Assembly (NCBI GenBank): GCA_026397855.1
Contig: JAPLUA010000398.1
Span: 1-7,636, forward strand
Reading direction: 5' to 3'
Origin: Verrucomicrobiota bacterium
GTDB lineage: Bacteria; Verrucomicrobiota; Verrucomicrobiia; Limisphaerales; UBA8199
Length of the DNA stretch: 7,636 bases
In this document: positions 1 to 7,375 of the stretch, piece after piece
Layout: each line of letters begins with the position of its first letter
How positions within the stretch are numbered: the first letter of the stretch is position 1
The notes under the pieces: generated by a model
Databases searched by the model: none
What the model was told of the DNA's origin: nothing
Seen by the model: the letters and a program-made list of their open reading frames with translations, nothing else
Made by a program: the position numbers and the translations under genes

Positions 1-55
1 GCATTCTTGCACGCCATCGTAAACTGTGAGTTGCGCCCGGGGGCACAGGGAACCT

Positions 56-99
56 CGAAACGACCTTGAAACGATCTTGAAACGACCTTGATACTATCT
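56..99 (+). repeat. Four tandem 11-bp direct repeats
   Basis: Four consecutive 11-bp units are seen at 56-66, 67-77, 78-88 and 89-99, with consensus TGAAACGAYCT. Units 2 and 3 differ at a single base, unit 1 differs from unit 3 only at its first base, and unit 4 is the most diverged (TGATACTATCT). An 11-bp period is close to one helical turn, so equivalent bases face the same side of the DNA. Direct repeats of this period are the known binding pattern of OmpR/PhoB-type regulators and of SARP regulators. That a regulator binds here is an inference. The repeats overlap the candidate promoter of the downstream lyase gene. Confidence 0.6.
66..95 (+). promoter_or_regulatory. Candidate sigma70-type promoter of the lyase gene
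   Basis: TTGAAA (66-71, 5 of 6 matches to TTGACA) is followed after 18 bp by GATACT (90-95, 4 of 6 matches to TATAAT). The predicted start of transcription is near 102, leaving a leader of about 160 nt. The boxes fall inside the 11-bp repeats, so the apparent -35 hexamer recurs at 77-82 and only one register has a passable -10. It is called by eye from motif matches alone. Confidence 0.3.
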
Positions 100-264
100 T
101 GCTGCCATGGAGGGGCTCCGGTGTGCGTCCGGTCTTATCCCGGGATGCAGCCCGGACATCCCTTCGATGCAAACGGATGCACTGTCCCTCGTCCGCGGCC
201 CCGGCCCGATGTTCCGCCGGCACGCTCCGTTCTGGACGCCGGGCGGAAAGTCCGGTAGTGGTCT

Positions 265-2340
265 TTGGCTGTGACTACCCAACGCGTATTGCGCCCCGAC
301 CGTCGGCCGGCAAGCCGTTCTTTGCTCCATCCCGCTGGCTGGACCACGATGGCCCTGGCGGCGCTGCTGGCTTTTCACGACCTCGGCACCGCGGCTCCCG
401 CGCCGGACCGGGCGCATCCGTTTCTCTTCATCACGACCGCTGACGTGGAACGGGCAGGGCAGGGGATCCAGCGCGGCGGCGTCTTCGCCGGACTGGCGAA
501 GGAACTTGCAGCGCGGGCGGAAACCAACCGTATCGAGGATCTGCCGCCGCTGGAGACGGCGTGGTGGGAGGCCGCGAAGCTGAAGCCGTGGAGCGACACC
601 TACCCGGAGGTGTTCCACCACACATGGATCGTGCCGATGAAGTGGGCCGACCTGGCCCGCAACTGCGCACGGGCCAGCCTCGTGTCGCCCTCCCCGTCGC
701 TCGCCCCCAAGGGCAGGAGCATCCTGCTGCGCCTCTCGGATTACACGTTTGAGTTTGAGCACTTCGACGTGGGGATGAACTACACCGTCTGGGGGCTCGC
801 CGCGCTGGACGCATACGATATCCTCTACGCCGGGTTCACCCCGTCCGAGCGGGAGCGGCTGGACCGCTTTTTCGAGCGTTACCTGGCGGCGGTGCGGAAG
901 TCTGACGATTACTGGATCGAGCATCAGCCCGGGGGCAGGCTCAATAACCACTACGCGTGGCACAAGCTGGGGCTGGGCATGATCGGCGTGTTCTACGGCC
1001 GGCCCGAGTTGGTCGAGCGCGCGCTGCGCGGGCCGAAAGGGGTCGCGGATATGCTCGAGCAGGGTTTTAAGGATGACGGGCTCTGGCTCGAAGGTTCAAT
1101 TCCCTACCAGTTCGCCGAGACTGCCCCGCTGGTCGTCCTGGCTCAGGCCCTGGAGAACGCGCGCTACCCGGAAAGCCTTTTCCTCTACCGCTCCCCGAAC
1201 GGCCACAGCCTGAAGCAGTCCTACGACGCCCTTGTGCCCCTGCTGTTTCCCGACCGCACGCTGCCGACCATCGGCGATTGTTACGCGCGGCGGGCGCACA
1301 TCGGCGAGAGCCCGGACTGGGAAGTCCTCTGCCGCCAGTTTCACGAGCCCGCTTACGAATGGATCATCGGCGACCGGAAGTTCCGGGTGCCGCAGGCGCT
1401 GTTCACCGGGGTGATTGAGCCCCCACCCGGAGAGCCGCCCGCGCAGTCCAGCCGGCTGTGGCCGGAAATGGGCTACGTTGCCTTGCGCTCGAATGAGGGG
1501 ACCAATTATTGGTCCGGCGGGGGCTGGAGCCTGTTTGCGACCTATTCCGGTCAGCCTGTGCATGATCACGCCGACAAGCTCTCGCTGATCCTTTACGCCG
1601 ATGGCCACCTTTGGCTGCCCGATTCGGAGGCCAAAACGTCGGCCGAACATGCCTTTTCCTCTGCAACGCAGGCGCAACTCAACCGCCAAACCCTGTGCCA
1701 CAACACGCTGCTGGTGGATGGCCGCAGCCAGCGCTTCCCGGGCCAGCGGCTCGACCTGCTGGATTTCACCAACGCCCCCGGCCTGAAGCAGGCCACCATC
1801 GGCGATCTGCAAGGACGGCTTTACGAGGGCGTGCGCCAGATTCGAACCCTGGTTGTCACCACGAATTACGTCATCGACTTCTTCCAGGCAGCCTCCGGCA
1901 CGCCCCGTGAGTTTTCCTGGTTGACGCATGTGGATGGCAGCCCGGCGGCCGGCTCGATCCGGGCAACGGACGCCTTTGCTCTGCCCTCCAGCGCCCCGTG
2001 GTCCTACCTCCGCGACGCCAGGAGCGCACCGGCCAACGGTCCCTGGTGGGAAGCCTTCTCCGCCGGCAGGCAAATCTTCAGGATGGATTGCCTGAGCGAT
2101 GGGCCGGCGGAAGTGGTCCAGTGCGGCTTTCCCCGGGACGACAGTGCCGGGGCCAGTCTCCTCCCGATGCGCCTGGTCAACCGGCGCGGCACCAACGCGT
2201 GGTTCCTGGCTGTTTACCGCCTGGTGGCGACCCCGGACGAACCGGCCGGGCTGGGGGTCGCACCTGCGGGGCCTGACCAGGTGGAAATCACCCTGCAACT
2301 GGCAGGCCGGACCTATCGCCACCGGTTTCCGCGGCGCTGA
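265..2340 (+). CDS. Heparinase II/III family protein (putative secreted polysaccharide lyase)
   Basis: This 691-aa protein has the layout of heparinase II/III-type lyases, which cleave acidic polysaccharides by beta-elimination. An N-terminal helical toroid (about 55-370) holds an NNH motif (N227, N228, H229) and a tyrosine in the EGSIPY context (Y281), candidates for the N/H/Y catalytic set. The C-terminal beta-sandwich (about 400-690) opens with the family signature HDHADKLSLILYADG (433-447) and continues with CHNTLLVDG (478-486). The substrate cannot be read from sequence; alginate, heparan-like and other uronic polymers are all possible. The N-terminus has several arginines (R7-R18) and a short hydrophobic stretch (residues 29-37) followed by alanines, so export is likely but the cleavage site is unclear. 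TTG 265 is the first possible start after an in-frame TAG at 256; GTG 271 or ATG 349 are alternatives, the latter losing the basic region. No strong ribosome binding site helps decide. It stands alone, with no sulfatase or transporter beside it. Confidence 0.85.
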   Translation: MAVTTQRVLRPDRRPASRSLLHPAGWTTMALAALLAFHDLGTAAPAPDRAHPFLFITTADVERAGQGIQRGGVFAGLAKELAARAETNRIEDLPPLETAWWEAAKLKPWSDTYPEVFHHTWIVPMKWADLARNCARASLVSPSPSLAPKGRSILLRLSDYTFEFEHFDVGMNYTVWGLAALDAYDILYAGFTPSERERLDRFFERYLAAVRKSDDYWIEHQPGGRLNNHYAWHKLGLGMIGVFYGRPELVERALRGPKGVADMLEQGFKDDGLWLEGSIPYQFAETAPLVVLAQALENARYPESLFLYRSPNGHSLKQSYDALVPLLFPDRTLPTIGDCYARRAHIGESPDWEVLCRQFHEPAYEWIIGDRKFRVPQALFTGVIEPPPGEPPAQSSRLWPEMGYVALRSNEGTNYWSGGGWSLFATYSGQPVHDHADKLSLILYADGHLWLPDSEAKTSAEHAFSSATQAQLNRQTLCHNTLLVDGRSQRFPGQRLDLLDFTNAPGLKQATIGDLQGRLYEGVRQIRTLVVTTNYVIDFFQAASGTPREFSWLTHVDGSPAAGSIRATDAFALPSSAPWSYLRDARSAPANGPWWEAFSAGRQIFRMDCLSDGPAEVVQCGFPRDDSAGASLLPMRLVNRRGTNAWFLAVYRLVATPDEPAGLGVAPAGPDQVEITLQLAGRTYRHRFPRR

Positions 2341-2380
2341 CCTGGGAGCGGGGCAAATCCTCCGTGCCGGGGTTCCCAGG
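2341..2380 (+). terminator. Hairpin directly after the lyase stop codon
   Basis: CCTGGGA (2341-2347) pairs perfectly with TCCCAGG (2374-2380), and GGCA (2352-2355) can pair with TGCC (2365-2368) inside the loop. The hairpin begins at the base after the TGA. It is followed by a G/C-rich stretch and not a T-run, so it is not a classic intrinsic terminator. It could act as a weak terminator or as a 3' end stabiliser in a high-GC genome. Confidence 0.35.
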
Positions 2381-2415
2381 GCGGGGGCGCGCTATTGACT
2401 CAAAAACAGGACAGT

Positions 2416-2437
2416 GGCGTCCGGTTAATTGGACACC
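2416..2437. promoter_or_regulatory. Dyad-symmetric site upstream of the hybrid kinase gene
   Basis: The arms GGCGTCC (2416-2422) and GGACACC (2431-2437) are inverted repeats with one mismatch, separated by the AT-rich 8-mer GGTTAATT. The size and spacing are those of an operator bound by a dimeric regulator. A remnant insertion-sequence end is another possibility, although no transposase fragment is seen nearby. The remainder of the 2341-2531 gap has only weak promoter-like words (TATGCT at 2500-2505 with no good -35), so the operon promoter is not located with confidence. Confidence 0.25.
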
Positions 2438-2531
2438 CAAAGGGCGCTGCCATCAATAAACAGTGCGCTGATCGGCCCGGACTTGCGCCTTGCACGGTTT
2501 ATGCTGTAGCCGCTAACTTAAAAGCCAGTAA

Positions 2532-5500
2532 ATGAATCCTGATCCCCTCAAGCCGCAACGCCCCGCGGGCCTGACGACGGTGACCCGCCTGGTCATTCTT
2601 GTCGCCCTCTACTTTCTTGGGGGCTTGCTCGGCAAGCAGACCGCCTTCCTTTCGGACAGCATAACCCTGGTATGGCCCCCGTCGGGCATCGCGCTCGCGG
2701 CCATCCTGCTCTTTGGTTACCGGTTCTGGCCCGGGGTGGCCATCGGGGCGGTTCTGTTTTCCTTCATGAACGGCCTCCCGCTGGGATTCTTCACCCTCGG
2801 CACGGCGATCGGCAACACCATCGGGGCGGTTGTCTGCGCGTTCCTGCTGCAGCGGTTCGTTTTATTTGACAACGCCATGGATCGCATTCGTGACGTGGCT
2901 GGATACGTCGGGTTCGCCTGCTTCCTGGGCACAACGGTCAACGCGGCGTTCAATGTGGTCGGTTTGATCTATGCCGGGGAGCTTTCCTGGTCGAGTTGGG
3001 CCCCCTCGATGCTGCAGTGGTGGGTGCCCAATGCTCTGGCGGGCCTGGTGGTGGCGCCCGTCATTATGTCCTGGGCGACGCCCTGCCGCCTGGTATGGGA
3101 TCGCTGGCTCATTCTGGAGGCATGCATCTGCGGCGCGGGCCTGGTGGTCGGCACCATGGTCTCGTTCCACTCCTGGTTTTTCTATGGTCTGGAGAATTAC
3201 CCGCTGGCCTACCTGCCGTTTCCCTTCATGGTGTGGGGGGCATTGCGATTCGGCCAGCGGGGGGCCACCACGGGGACGCTGCTGGTATCCGCCCTGGCCA
3301 TTTACTCCCTGTTGAGTCGGCGCGGGCCCTTTGTGACGGGCAGCGAGCCGGAGAGCCTGATGTTGATGGGGAGCTACATCGGCATCCTGGCGGTGACGAA
3401 CATGCTGTTTGCCGCGGCGGCCGCCGAGCGCCGCCAGGCCGAGCGGGCCGTGGTTGAAAGCGAGAAGCGCCTGCGCGCGGTGGTGGAGGACCAGACCGAC
3501 CTGATCTGCCGGTTCAAGCCCGACGGCACGCTCAGCTTCGTCAACCGCGCCTACTGCCAGTTCCACGGCAGGAGCAGGGAGGAGCTGCTGGGGACGAATT
3601 TCCTGCACATAATCACTCCCGAGGATCTCTCGATCCCGCTCAACTGGTTTGAATGCCTCCCCCCCGAGCAGCCTGTGGTCTCCTTTGACCATCGCGTGGT
3701 CGGTTCAAACGGCCTCATGGTCTGGCAGCAATACACCGTCCGGCGCCTGTTTTACGAGAACGCGGAGACCTACGAGTTCCAGGCCGTGATCCAGGACATC
3801 ACCCACCGCAAGCAGAGCGAGCAGTCCCTCCGCGCGAGCGAGTGGAAGTACCGCTCGCTGGTGGCCAACATACCCGACGTGGTGTGGACCGGCAATGCCG
3901 CCCAGCAGCTTGTTTACGTCAGCGACAACGTCGAGAAGATTGTCGGCTACACCGCTTCCGAGCTCATGCGCAACCGGGCCGCGCTCTGGCTCAGCCGCAT
4001 TCATCCCAATGACCGGGCCCAATTCGACGCCGCGTACCAGGGGCTGTTTGAAAAGGAGCAGGCACTCAACGTTGAGTACCGGATCCGGCGCAAGGATGGC
4101 CAGTGGATATGGCTCCAGAACCGCGCGCCCTCCACCTACCTGCGGGAGGGGGTGCGGTACACCGATGGCCTTGTGTCCGACATCACGGATCGGAAGCACG
4201 TGGAAGAGGCGCTGCAGCAGGCCAAGGATGCCGCCGTGGCCGCCAACCGTGCCAAGAGCCAATTCCTCGCCAGCATGAGCCACGAGCTGAGAACACCGCT
4301 CAACGCCATCATCGGGTTTTCCGAGATGCTCGGCGACCAGCTCTTTGGCCCGCTCAACGACCGCCAGTCCAAGTATTCCGAGAACATCCTCAACAGCGGC
4401 CGCCAGCTCCTGCAGCTGATCAACGACATACTCGACCTCTCCAAGGTGGAGGCCGGAAAGCTGGATCTGTTCCGCAGCTCGTTCGATGTCGCACAGGCGC
4501 TGCAAAACGTCGGGGCCATCGTGAGAACACTGGCCAACAAGAAACACATCACCCTCGACTCCGCGATTGGCGATGGCCTGCCGCCGCTGTTTGCCGATGA
4601 GGCCAAGTTCAAGCAGATCATGTACAATCTGCTCAGCAACGCCATCAAGTTCACGCCCGAAGGGGGCCGGGTTACCGTGAGCGTGTCGCGGCATGTCCCC
4701 GGGGACGGGCAGGCTGTGCCCGCAACGGCATTGGAGATCCCGGGCGAGTGCCTGAGGATCACGGTCGCTGACACCGGGATTGGTGTGTTGCCCAAGGACC
4801 AGCAGCGCATCTTTGCGGAGTTCGAGCAGGTGGATTCATCCTATGGGCGCCAGCAGCAAGGCACGGGATTGGGCCTGGCGTTGACCAGTCGGCTTATCGA
4901 ATTGCACAAGGGGCAGATCTGGGTCGAGAGCGATGGCGTCGAAGGCAACGGCAGCCGCTTCATTTTCCTGATCCCCCTGGCACAGGATGAGGCAATATCG
5001 CATCCCGGTGGAAACGGCGATGCGCGCGCAGATGAGATTCTCCGGCCCGTGATCCGCGTGGCGATCGAGGATGAGGTCTCCCAGCGCGACGCCGGCGCCT
5101 ACCTGGAGCAGGCGGGATACCGGACCATCGCCGTGCCCGACGTCACCAAGCTCAACGCTGCCATCAAGAGAAAACGGCCCTATGCCGTGGTGATTGACGA
5201 AAAGCTAACCCGGCGGTGCGGAGCGGAGGAGTTGCGCCAGTTGCGGGCGCAGATTCCCGCCAGCATACCCGCCGCAACCTGGTCCGTTGCGGAAGGCTCG
5301 TCCAGGTTCAGCCTGTTCGGGGCGGAACCGACCGCGGCCTTGCCGGCGACGAGGCTGATTGATGTCATCCGGCGTGACGTCAACCCCTCTACCAAGGAGG
5401 TCAAGACGGTGCTGGTCATCGAGGATGAACCGGCTTTGCTGGAGCTGCTTTCCAAGACGCTCCTGTTCAAAGGCTTCCAGGTCATGCCGGCGGGCACAGG

Positions 5501-5786
5501 CTACCGGGGGATCGAACTGGCAACCAGTGCCAAACCGGATGTTATTATCCTCGATATCTCCATGCCCGATTGCACGGGCATCCAGGTCGTGGAACAACTC
5601 CGCGCCCGGGCCGATACCCGGGGCATCCCGATCCTCATCCATACGGGAACGGTCCTGAGCGAGCAGGAGCGGCAGAACCTGGCCGCTCATGTCCACTCGA
5701 TCACCGTGAAAACCGAACCGGCGAGCCTCTTTGCCAATCTCGACCGCCTCAACCGAATGCCCCCGGAATCTCTTTCCCGGCAATGA
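2532..5786 (+). CDS. MASE1-PAS-PAS hybrid sensor histidine kinase
   Basis: This 1084-aa inner-membrane hybrid kinase autophosphorylates and passes phosphate to receiver domains. In order it has a MASE1 multi-pass membrane sensor (about 17-297, signature VWPPSGIALAA at 47-57), PAS1 (about 311-427), PAS2 (about 438-556), HisKA (about 574-640, phosphoacceptor H584 in SMSHELRTPLN) and HATPase_c (about 685-816; N box N699/N703, G1 DTGIG 747-751, G2 GTGLGL 777-782). Two receiver modules follow. The first (about 840-948) is degenerate: it keeps E846/D847 and D889 but has no conserved Lys. The second (958-1072) keeps E964/D965, phosphosite D1008, T1038 and K1060, although the usual KP is KTEP. The catalytic core is intact, so the kinase should be active; the signal is unknown. 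No Hpt domain or HAMP is present. The ATG at 2532 follows an A-rich leader without a clear Shine-Dalgarno. Its TGA overlaps the next gene's ATG, which indicates an operon with the downstream receiver and cyclase genes. Confidence 0.93.
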   Translation: MNPDPLKPQRPAGLTTVTRLVILVALYFLGGLLGKQTAFLSDSITLVWPPSGIALAAILLFGYRFWPGVAIGAVLFSFMNGLPLGFFTLGTAIGNTIGAVVCAFLLQRFVLFDNAMDRIRDVAGYVGFACFLGTTVNAAFNVVGLIYAGELSWSSWAPSMLQWWVPNALAGLVVAPVIMSWATPCRLVWDRWLILEACICGAGLVVGTMVSFHSWFFYGLENYPLAYLPFPFMVWGALRFGQRGATTGTLLVSALAIYSLLSRRGPFVTGSEPESLMLMGSYIGILAVTNMLFAAAAAERRQAERAVVESEKRLRAVVEDQTDLICRFKPDGTLSFVNRAYCQFHGRSREELLGTNFLHIITPEDLSIPLNWFECLPPEQPVVSFDHRVVGSNGLMVWQQYTVRRLFYENAETYEFQAVIQDITHRKQSEQSLRASEWKYRSLVANIPDVVWTGNAAQQLVYVSDNVEKIVGYTASELMRNRAALWLSRIHPNDRAQFDAAYQGLFEKEQALNVEYRIRRKDGQWIWLQNRAPSTYLREGVRYTDGLVSDITDRKHVEEALQQAKDAAVAANRAKSQFLASMSHELRTPLNAIIGFSEMLGDQLFGPLNDRQSKYSENILNSGRQLLQLINDILDLSKVEAGKLDLFRSSFDVAQALQNVGAIVRTLANKKHITLDSAIGDGLPPLFADEAKFKQIMYNLLSNAIKFTPEGGRVTVSVSRHVPGDGQAVPATALEIPGECLRITVADTGIGVLPKDQQRIFAEFEQVDSSYGRQQQGTGLGLALTSRLIELHKGQIWVESDGVEGNGSRFIFLIPLAQDEAISHPGGNGDARADEILRPVIRVAIEDEVSQRDAGAYLEQAGYRTIAVPDVTKLNAAIKRKRPYAVVIDEKLTRRCGAEELRQLRAQIPASIPAATWSVAEGSSRFSLFGAEPTAALPATRLIDVIRRDVNPSTKEVKTVLVIEDEPALLELLSKTLLFKGFQVMPAGTGYRGIELATSAKPDVIILDISMPDCTGIQVVEQLRARADTRGIPILIHTGTVLSEQERQNLAAHVHSITVKTEPASLFANLDRLNRMPPESLSRQ

Positions 5787-6207
5787 ATGCTGTAAAGCCC
5801 CGAGTACTCGTGGTGGAAGACAACCCGATGAACCTGGAGTTGGTGTCCGACCTCCTCCAGGCCAAGGGCTTTGCCGTGCATCATGCGCCAACGGCCGAAC
5901 AGGGGCTGATCCTGGCGCGCTCGCTGATGCCGGACTTGATATTGATGGACGTGAGCCTGCCCGGCCTGGATGGATTGCAGGCCACCAAGGCGCTGCGCGC
6001 CTATCCGGCACCCGCAACCTTACGATCGTGGCCCTCACCGCCCATGCCATGAGAGGGGACGAGGAGCTCGCGCTAAAGGCCGGCTGCGACGGGTACCTCG
6101 CCAAGCCGATTGACACCCGCTCCTTTGCCGACAGGATCACCGGTTTCATCGCCGCTGCGAACGCTCGCCGCGCGCAAACCCAGCCCGACCAGTCCCATGG
6201 AAACTAA
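5783..6207 (+). pseudogene. Single-domain response regulator, interrupted by a frameshift
   Basis: This is a DivK/CheY-like stand-alone receiver. From ATG 5783 the frame reads a receiver with acidic pair E12/D13 and phosphosite D56 (LILMDVSLPGLDG), then leaves family-like sequence after YPA and stops at TGA 6050-6052 (89 aa). The missing half continues in the -1 frame as TIVALTAHAM and GCDGYLAKPID and ends at TAA 6205-6207. Joined, the protein is 141 aa with T86 and K108 in place, a normal receiver with a short tail. One missing base (probably an A after 6010) explains the break. The ATG overlaps the kinase stop (ATGA), and the restored end overlaps the cyclase start by 11 nt, so the intact gene fits the operon perfectly. 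It would act as a phosphate shuttle or competing acceptor for the kinase. A sequencing or assembly error, a real mutation and programmed frameshifting remain possible; no obvious slippery heptamer is seen. If annotated as it stands, the coding region is 5783-6052. Confidence 0.8.
6008..6013 (+). other. Frameshift point in the response regulator gene
   Basis: In the starting frame the codons are GCA (6008-6010) then CCC. Reading the A at 6010 twice gives GCA ACC CGC AAC and restores the expected receiver sequence YPATRNLTIVALTAHAM. The local sequence GGCACCCGC therefore looks like GGCAACCCGC with one A lost. No X-XXY-YYZ slippery heptamer is seen at the junction. Confidence 0.75.
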
Positions 6208-7288
6208 CCCCGCAAACGCCCCCCTGAGCCAGGTCCAACCCGTCGTCGCGCACCCGCTGCGGGGCCGCGGGCTGGTGCTGGTGGTGGATGACGAGCCGAA
6301 CAACCGCACGCTCCTGCGCGACGCGCTCGAAGTGCATGGCTATGAAATTGTGGAGGCCGAGAATGGCGAGCAGGCGCTTCAGATTGTTGCCCAACGCCCG
6401 CCCGATGTCATCCTGCTCGACGTGATGATGCCCCGCCTGGATGGGTTTGAAGTCTGCCGCCGGCTCAAGAAGGACCCTGCAACGGCGCCCATTCCCATTC
6501 TCATCGTGACCGCGCTGTCCGAGCGCATGGAGCGGATGACGGGCATCGCCGCCGGGGCGAACGATTTTCTGACCAAGCCCGTTGACCTGCAGGAGGTCAT
6601 TCTGCGGGTGGGGCACTCCGTTCAGCTCAAGCATCTGTTCGACCAGCTCCAGCGCGAGCGCCAGGATGCCGAGCGCCTGCTCCTGAACACGCTCCCCGCC
6701 TACATCGCCCAGCGCATGAAGGGAGGCGAAACCAACATCGCCGACCAGCACCCGGATGTCACCGTGCTGGTGGCCGACCTGGTCGGGTTCACCACCCTGG
6801 CCGCGCACATCGGCCCCGACCAGGTGGTTTACCTGCTCAACGAGATCTTCTCCGGCTTTGATGGCATCGCCGAGAGCCACGGGATCGAGAAGATCAAGAC
6901 CATCGGCGATGCCTACATGGCGGCGGCCGGCATTCCCGTGGCCCGCGCCGACCACGCCGAGGCAAGCGCACGGATGGCGCTTGCCCTGCAGGCGGATATT
7001 GAACGATTCAACCGCGCCTACAGCACCTCCATCCACCTCCGGATCGGCCTCAGCAGCGGACCGGTCGTCGCAGGTGTCATCGGGCGCCGCAAGTTCACCT
7101 TCGACCTGTGGGGCGACACCGTGAACCTGGCCTTCCGCCTCGAATCGCTCGGGACGGCGGGCAGCATCCAGGTCTCCGAGGCCACCTACGAACGACTTAA
7201 GCACAAGTTCCGCTTCGACGGCAGCCGCTGTGTCCAGATCAAAGGCCGGGGGGAGGAGAACGTCTATACGCTTGTCGGCTCGCTATGA
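6197..7288 (+). CDS. Receiver-linked class III adenylate cyclase
   Basis: This is a 363-aa soluble response regulator whose output domain makes a cyclic nucleotide. The receiver (about 26-140) has D31/D32, phosphosite D75 (VILLDVMMPRLDG), T105 and K127 in LTKPVD. A predicted coiled linker (about 143-165) leads through LLLNTLP into the class III cyclase domain (about 185-360). Metal-binding aspartates are D194 (VADLVGFT) and D238 (KTIGDAYM). The base-selecting positions are K234 and D303 (FDLWGDTVN), the ATP-type pair; guanylate cyclases have Glu and Cys there. N310 and R314, which position and stabilise the transition state, are present. All key residues are intact, so cAMP synthesis from ATP, controlled by phosphorylation, is predicted. 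ATG 6197 gives a receiver with a normal N-terminus. The open frame extends up to TTG 6110, but that extension only rereads the preceding receiver gene. The start lies 11 nt inside the restored upstream gene with no Shine-Dalgarno, so translational coupling is likely. Confidence 0.93.
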   Translation: METNPANAPLSQVQPVVAHPLRGRGLVLVVDDEPNNRTLLRDALEVHGYEIVEAENGEQALQIVAQRPPDVILLDVMMPRLDGFEVCRRLKKDPATAPIPILIVTALSERMERMTGIAAGANDFLTKPVDLQEVILRVGHSVQLKHLFDQLQRERQDAERLLLNTLPAYIAQRMKGGETNIADQHPDVTVLVADLVGFTTLAAHIGPDQVVYLLNEIFSGFDGIAESHGIEKIKTIGDAYMAAAGIPVARADHAEASARMALALQADIERFNRAYSTSIHLRIGLSSGPVVAGVIGRRKFTFDLWGDTVNLAFRLESLGTAGSIQVSEATYERLKHKFRFDGSRCVQIKGRGEENVYTLVGSL

Positions 7289-7313
7289 ACGCTTCCGGGC
7301 GTTTCTCGCGTTC
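7287..7313 (+). terminator. Possible hairpin at the end of the signalling operon
   Basis: Starting within the cyclase stop codon, AACGC (7288-7292) can pair with GCGTT (7299-7303) over a 6-nt loop. Alternatively GAACGC (7287-7292) can pair with GCGTTC (7308-7313). The two pairings exclude each other. T-rich bases follow each stem, but there is no real T-run. This is weak evidence for termination of the operon. Confidence 0.3.
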
Positions 7314-7346
7314 TTGAATGGGCTGGCTGCCGGGCGGATTACTGTG

Positions 7347-7375
7347 TTGCAAGGGCGGCCCTGGTAGGATGTAAT
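7347..7375 (+). promoter_or_regulatory. Candidate sigma70-type promoter for the last gene
   Basis: TTGCAA (7347-7352, 4 of 6 matches) is followed after exactly 17 bp by TGTAAT (7370-7375, 5 of 6 matches to TATAAT). The predicted transcription start is about 7382, giving a leader of about 150 nt before GTG 7532. This is the best promoter match noticed in the window by eye. Confidence 0.4.

Larger units (their letters stand above)
1..264. other. Non-coding leader upstream of the lyase gene
   Basis: No convincing gene is seen here. The AT-richer first 100 bp carry a run of 11-bp direct repeats (56-99) and a candidate promoter, annotated separately. Positions 23-48 hold an imperfect inverted repeat (CTGTG at 24-28 and CACAG at 44-48) around a CCCGGG core; there is no T-run, so it is a poor terminator. 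The stretch 100-264 is GC-rich. It contains a 55-codon open frame from ATG 107 to TGA 274 that overlaps the lyase start and resembles no family I recognise. The ends of flanking genes cannot be identified: plus frame 1 is open from 1 to 69, and a minus-strand ATG at 17-15 would run off the left edge. Neither has supporting evidence. Confidence 0.5.

Noticed and set aside
24..48. Possible CRP-type cAMP receptor site starting at TGTGA (25-29)
   Set aside because: The second half-site TCACA is missing at the required spacing, so it does not match the consensus despite the cyclase in the window.
107..274. 55-codon plus-strand frame upstream of and overlapping the lyase start
   Set aside because: It has no recognisable motif and a composition typical of GC-rich chance frames. 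An upstream regulatory frame cannot be excluded.
94..963. Minus-strand open frame (289 codons) across the lyase start
   Set aside because: It is low-complexity Arg/Pro/Gly-rich sequence with no recognisable motifs, and it is mostly antisense to the lyase gene.
1096..2322. Long minus-strand open frame (408 codons) opposite the lyase gene
   Set aside because: It is fully antisense to a gene with clear family motifs, resembles no protein family, and long antisense frames are expected in GC-rich coding DNA.
2395..2423. TTGACT at 2395-2400 as the -35 box of the kinase operon
   Set aside because: No -10-like hexamer occurs at 16-18 bp; the nearest AT-rich word (GTTAAT) is 23 bp away.
3705..4694. 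Minus-strand open frame (329 codons) opposite the kinase
   Set aside because: It is antisense to the PAS and HisKA domains, whose motifs are unambiguous on the plus strand.
6110..6196. TTG 6110 as the cyclase start, adding 29 residues
   Set aside because: The extension is the off-frame reading of the preceding receiver gene. ATG 6197 gives the expected short lead into the receiver domain.
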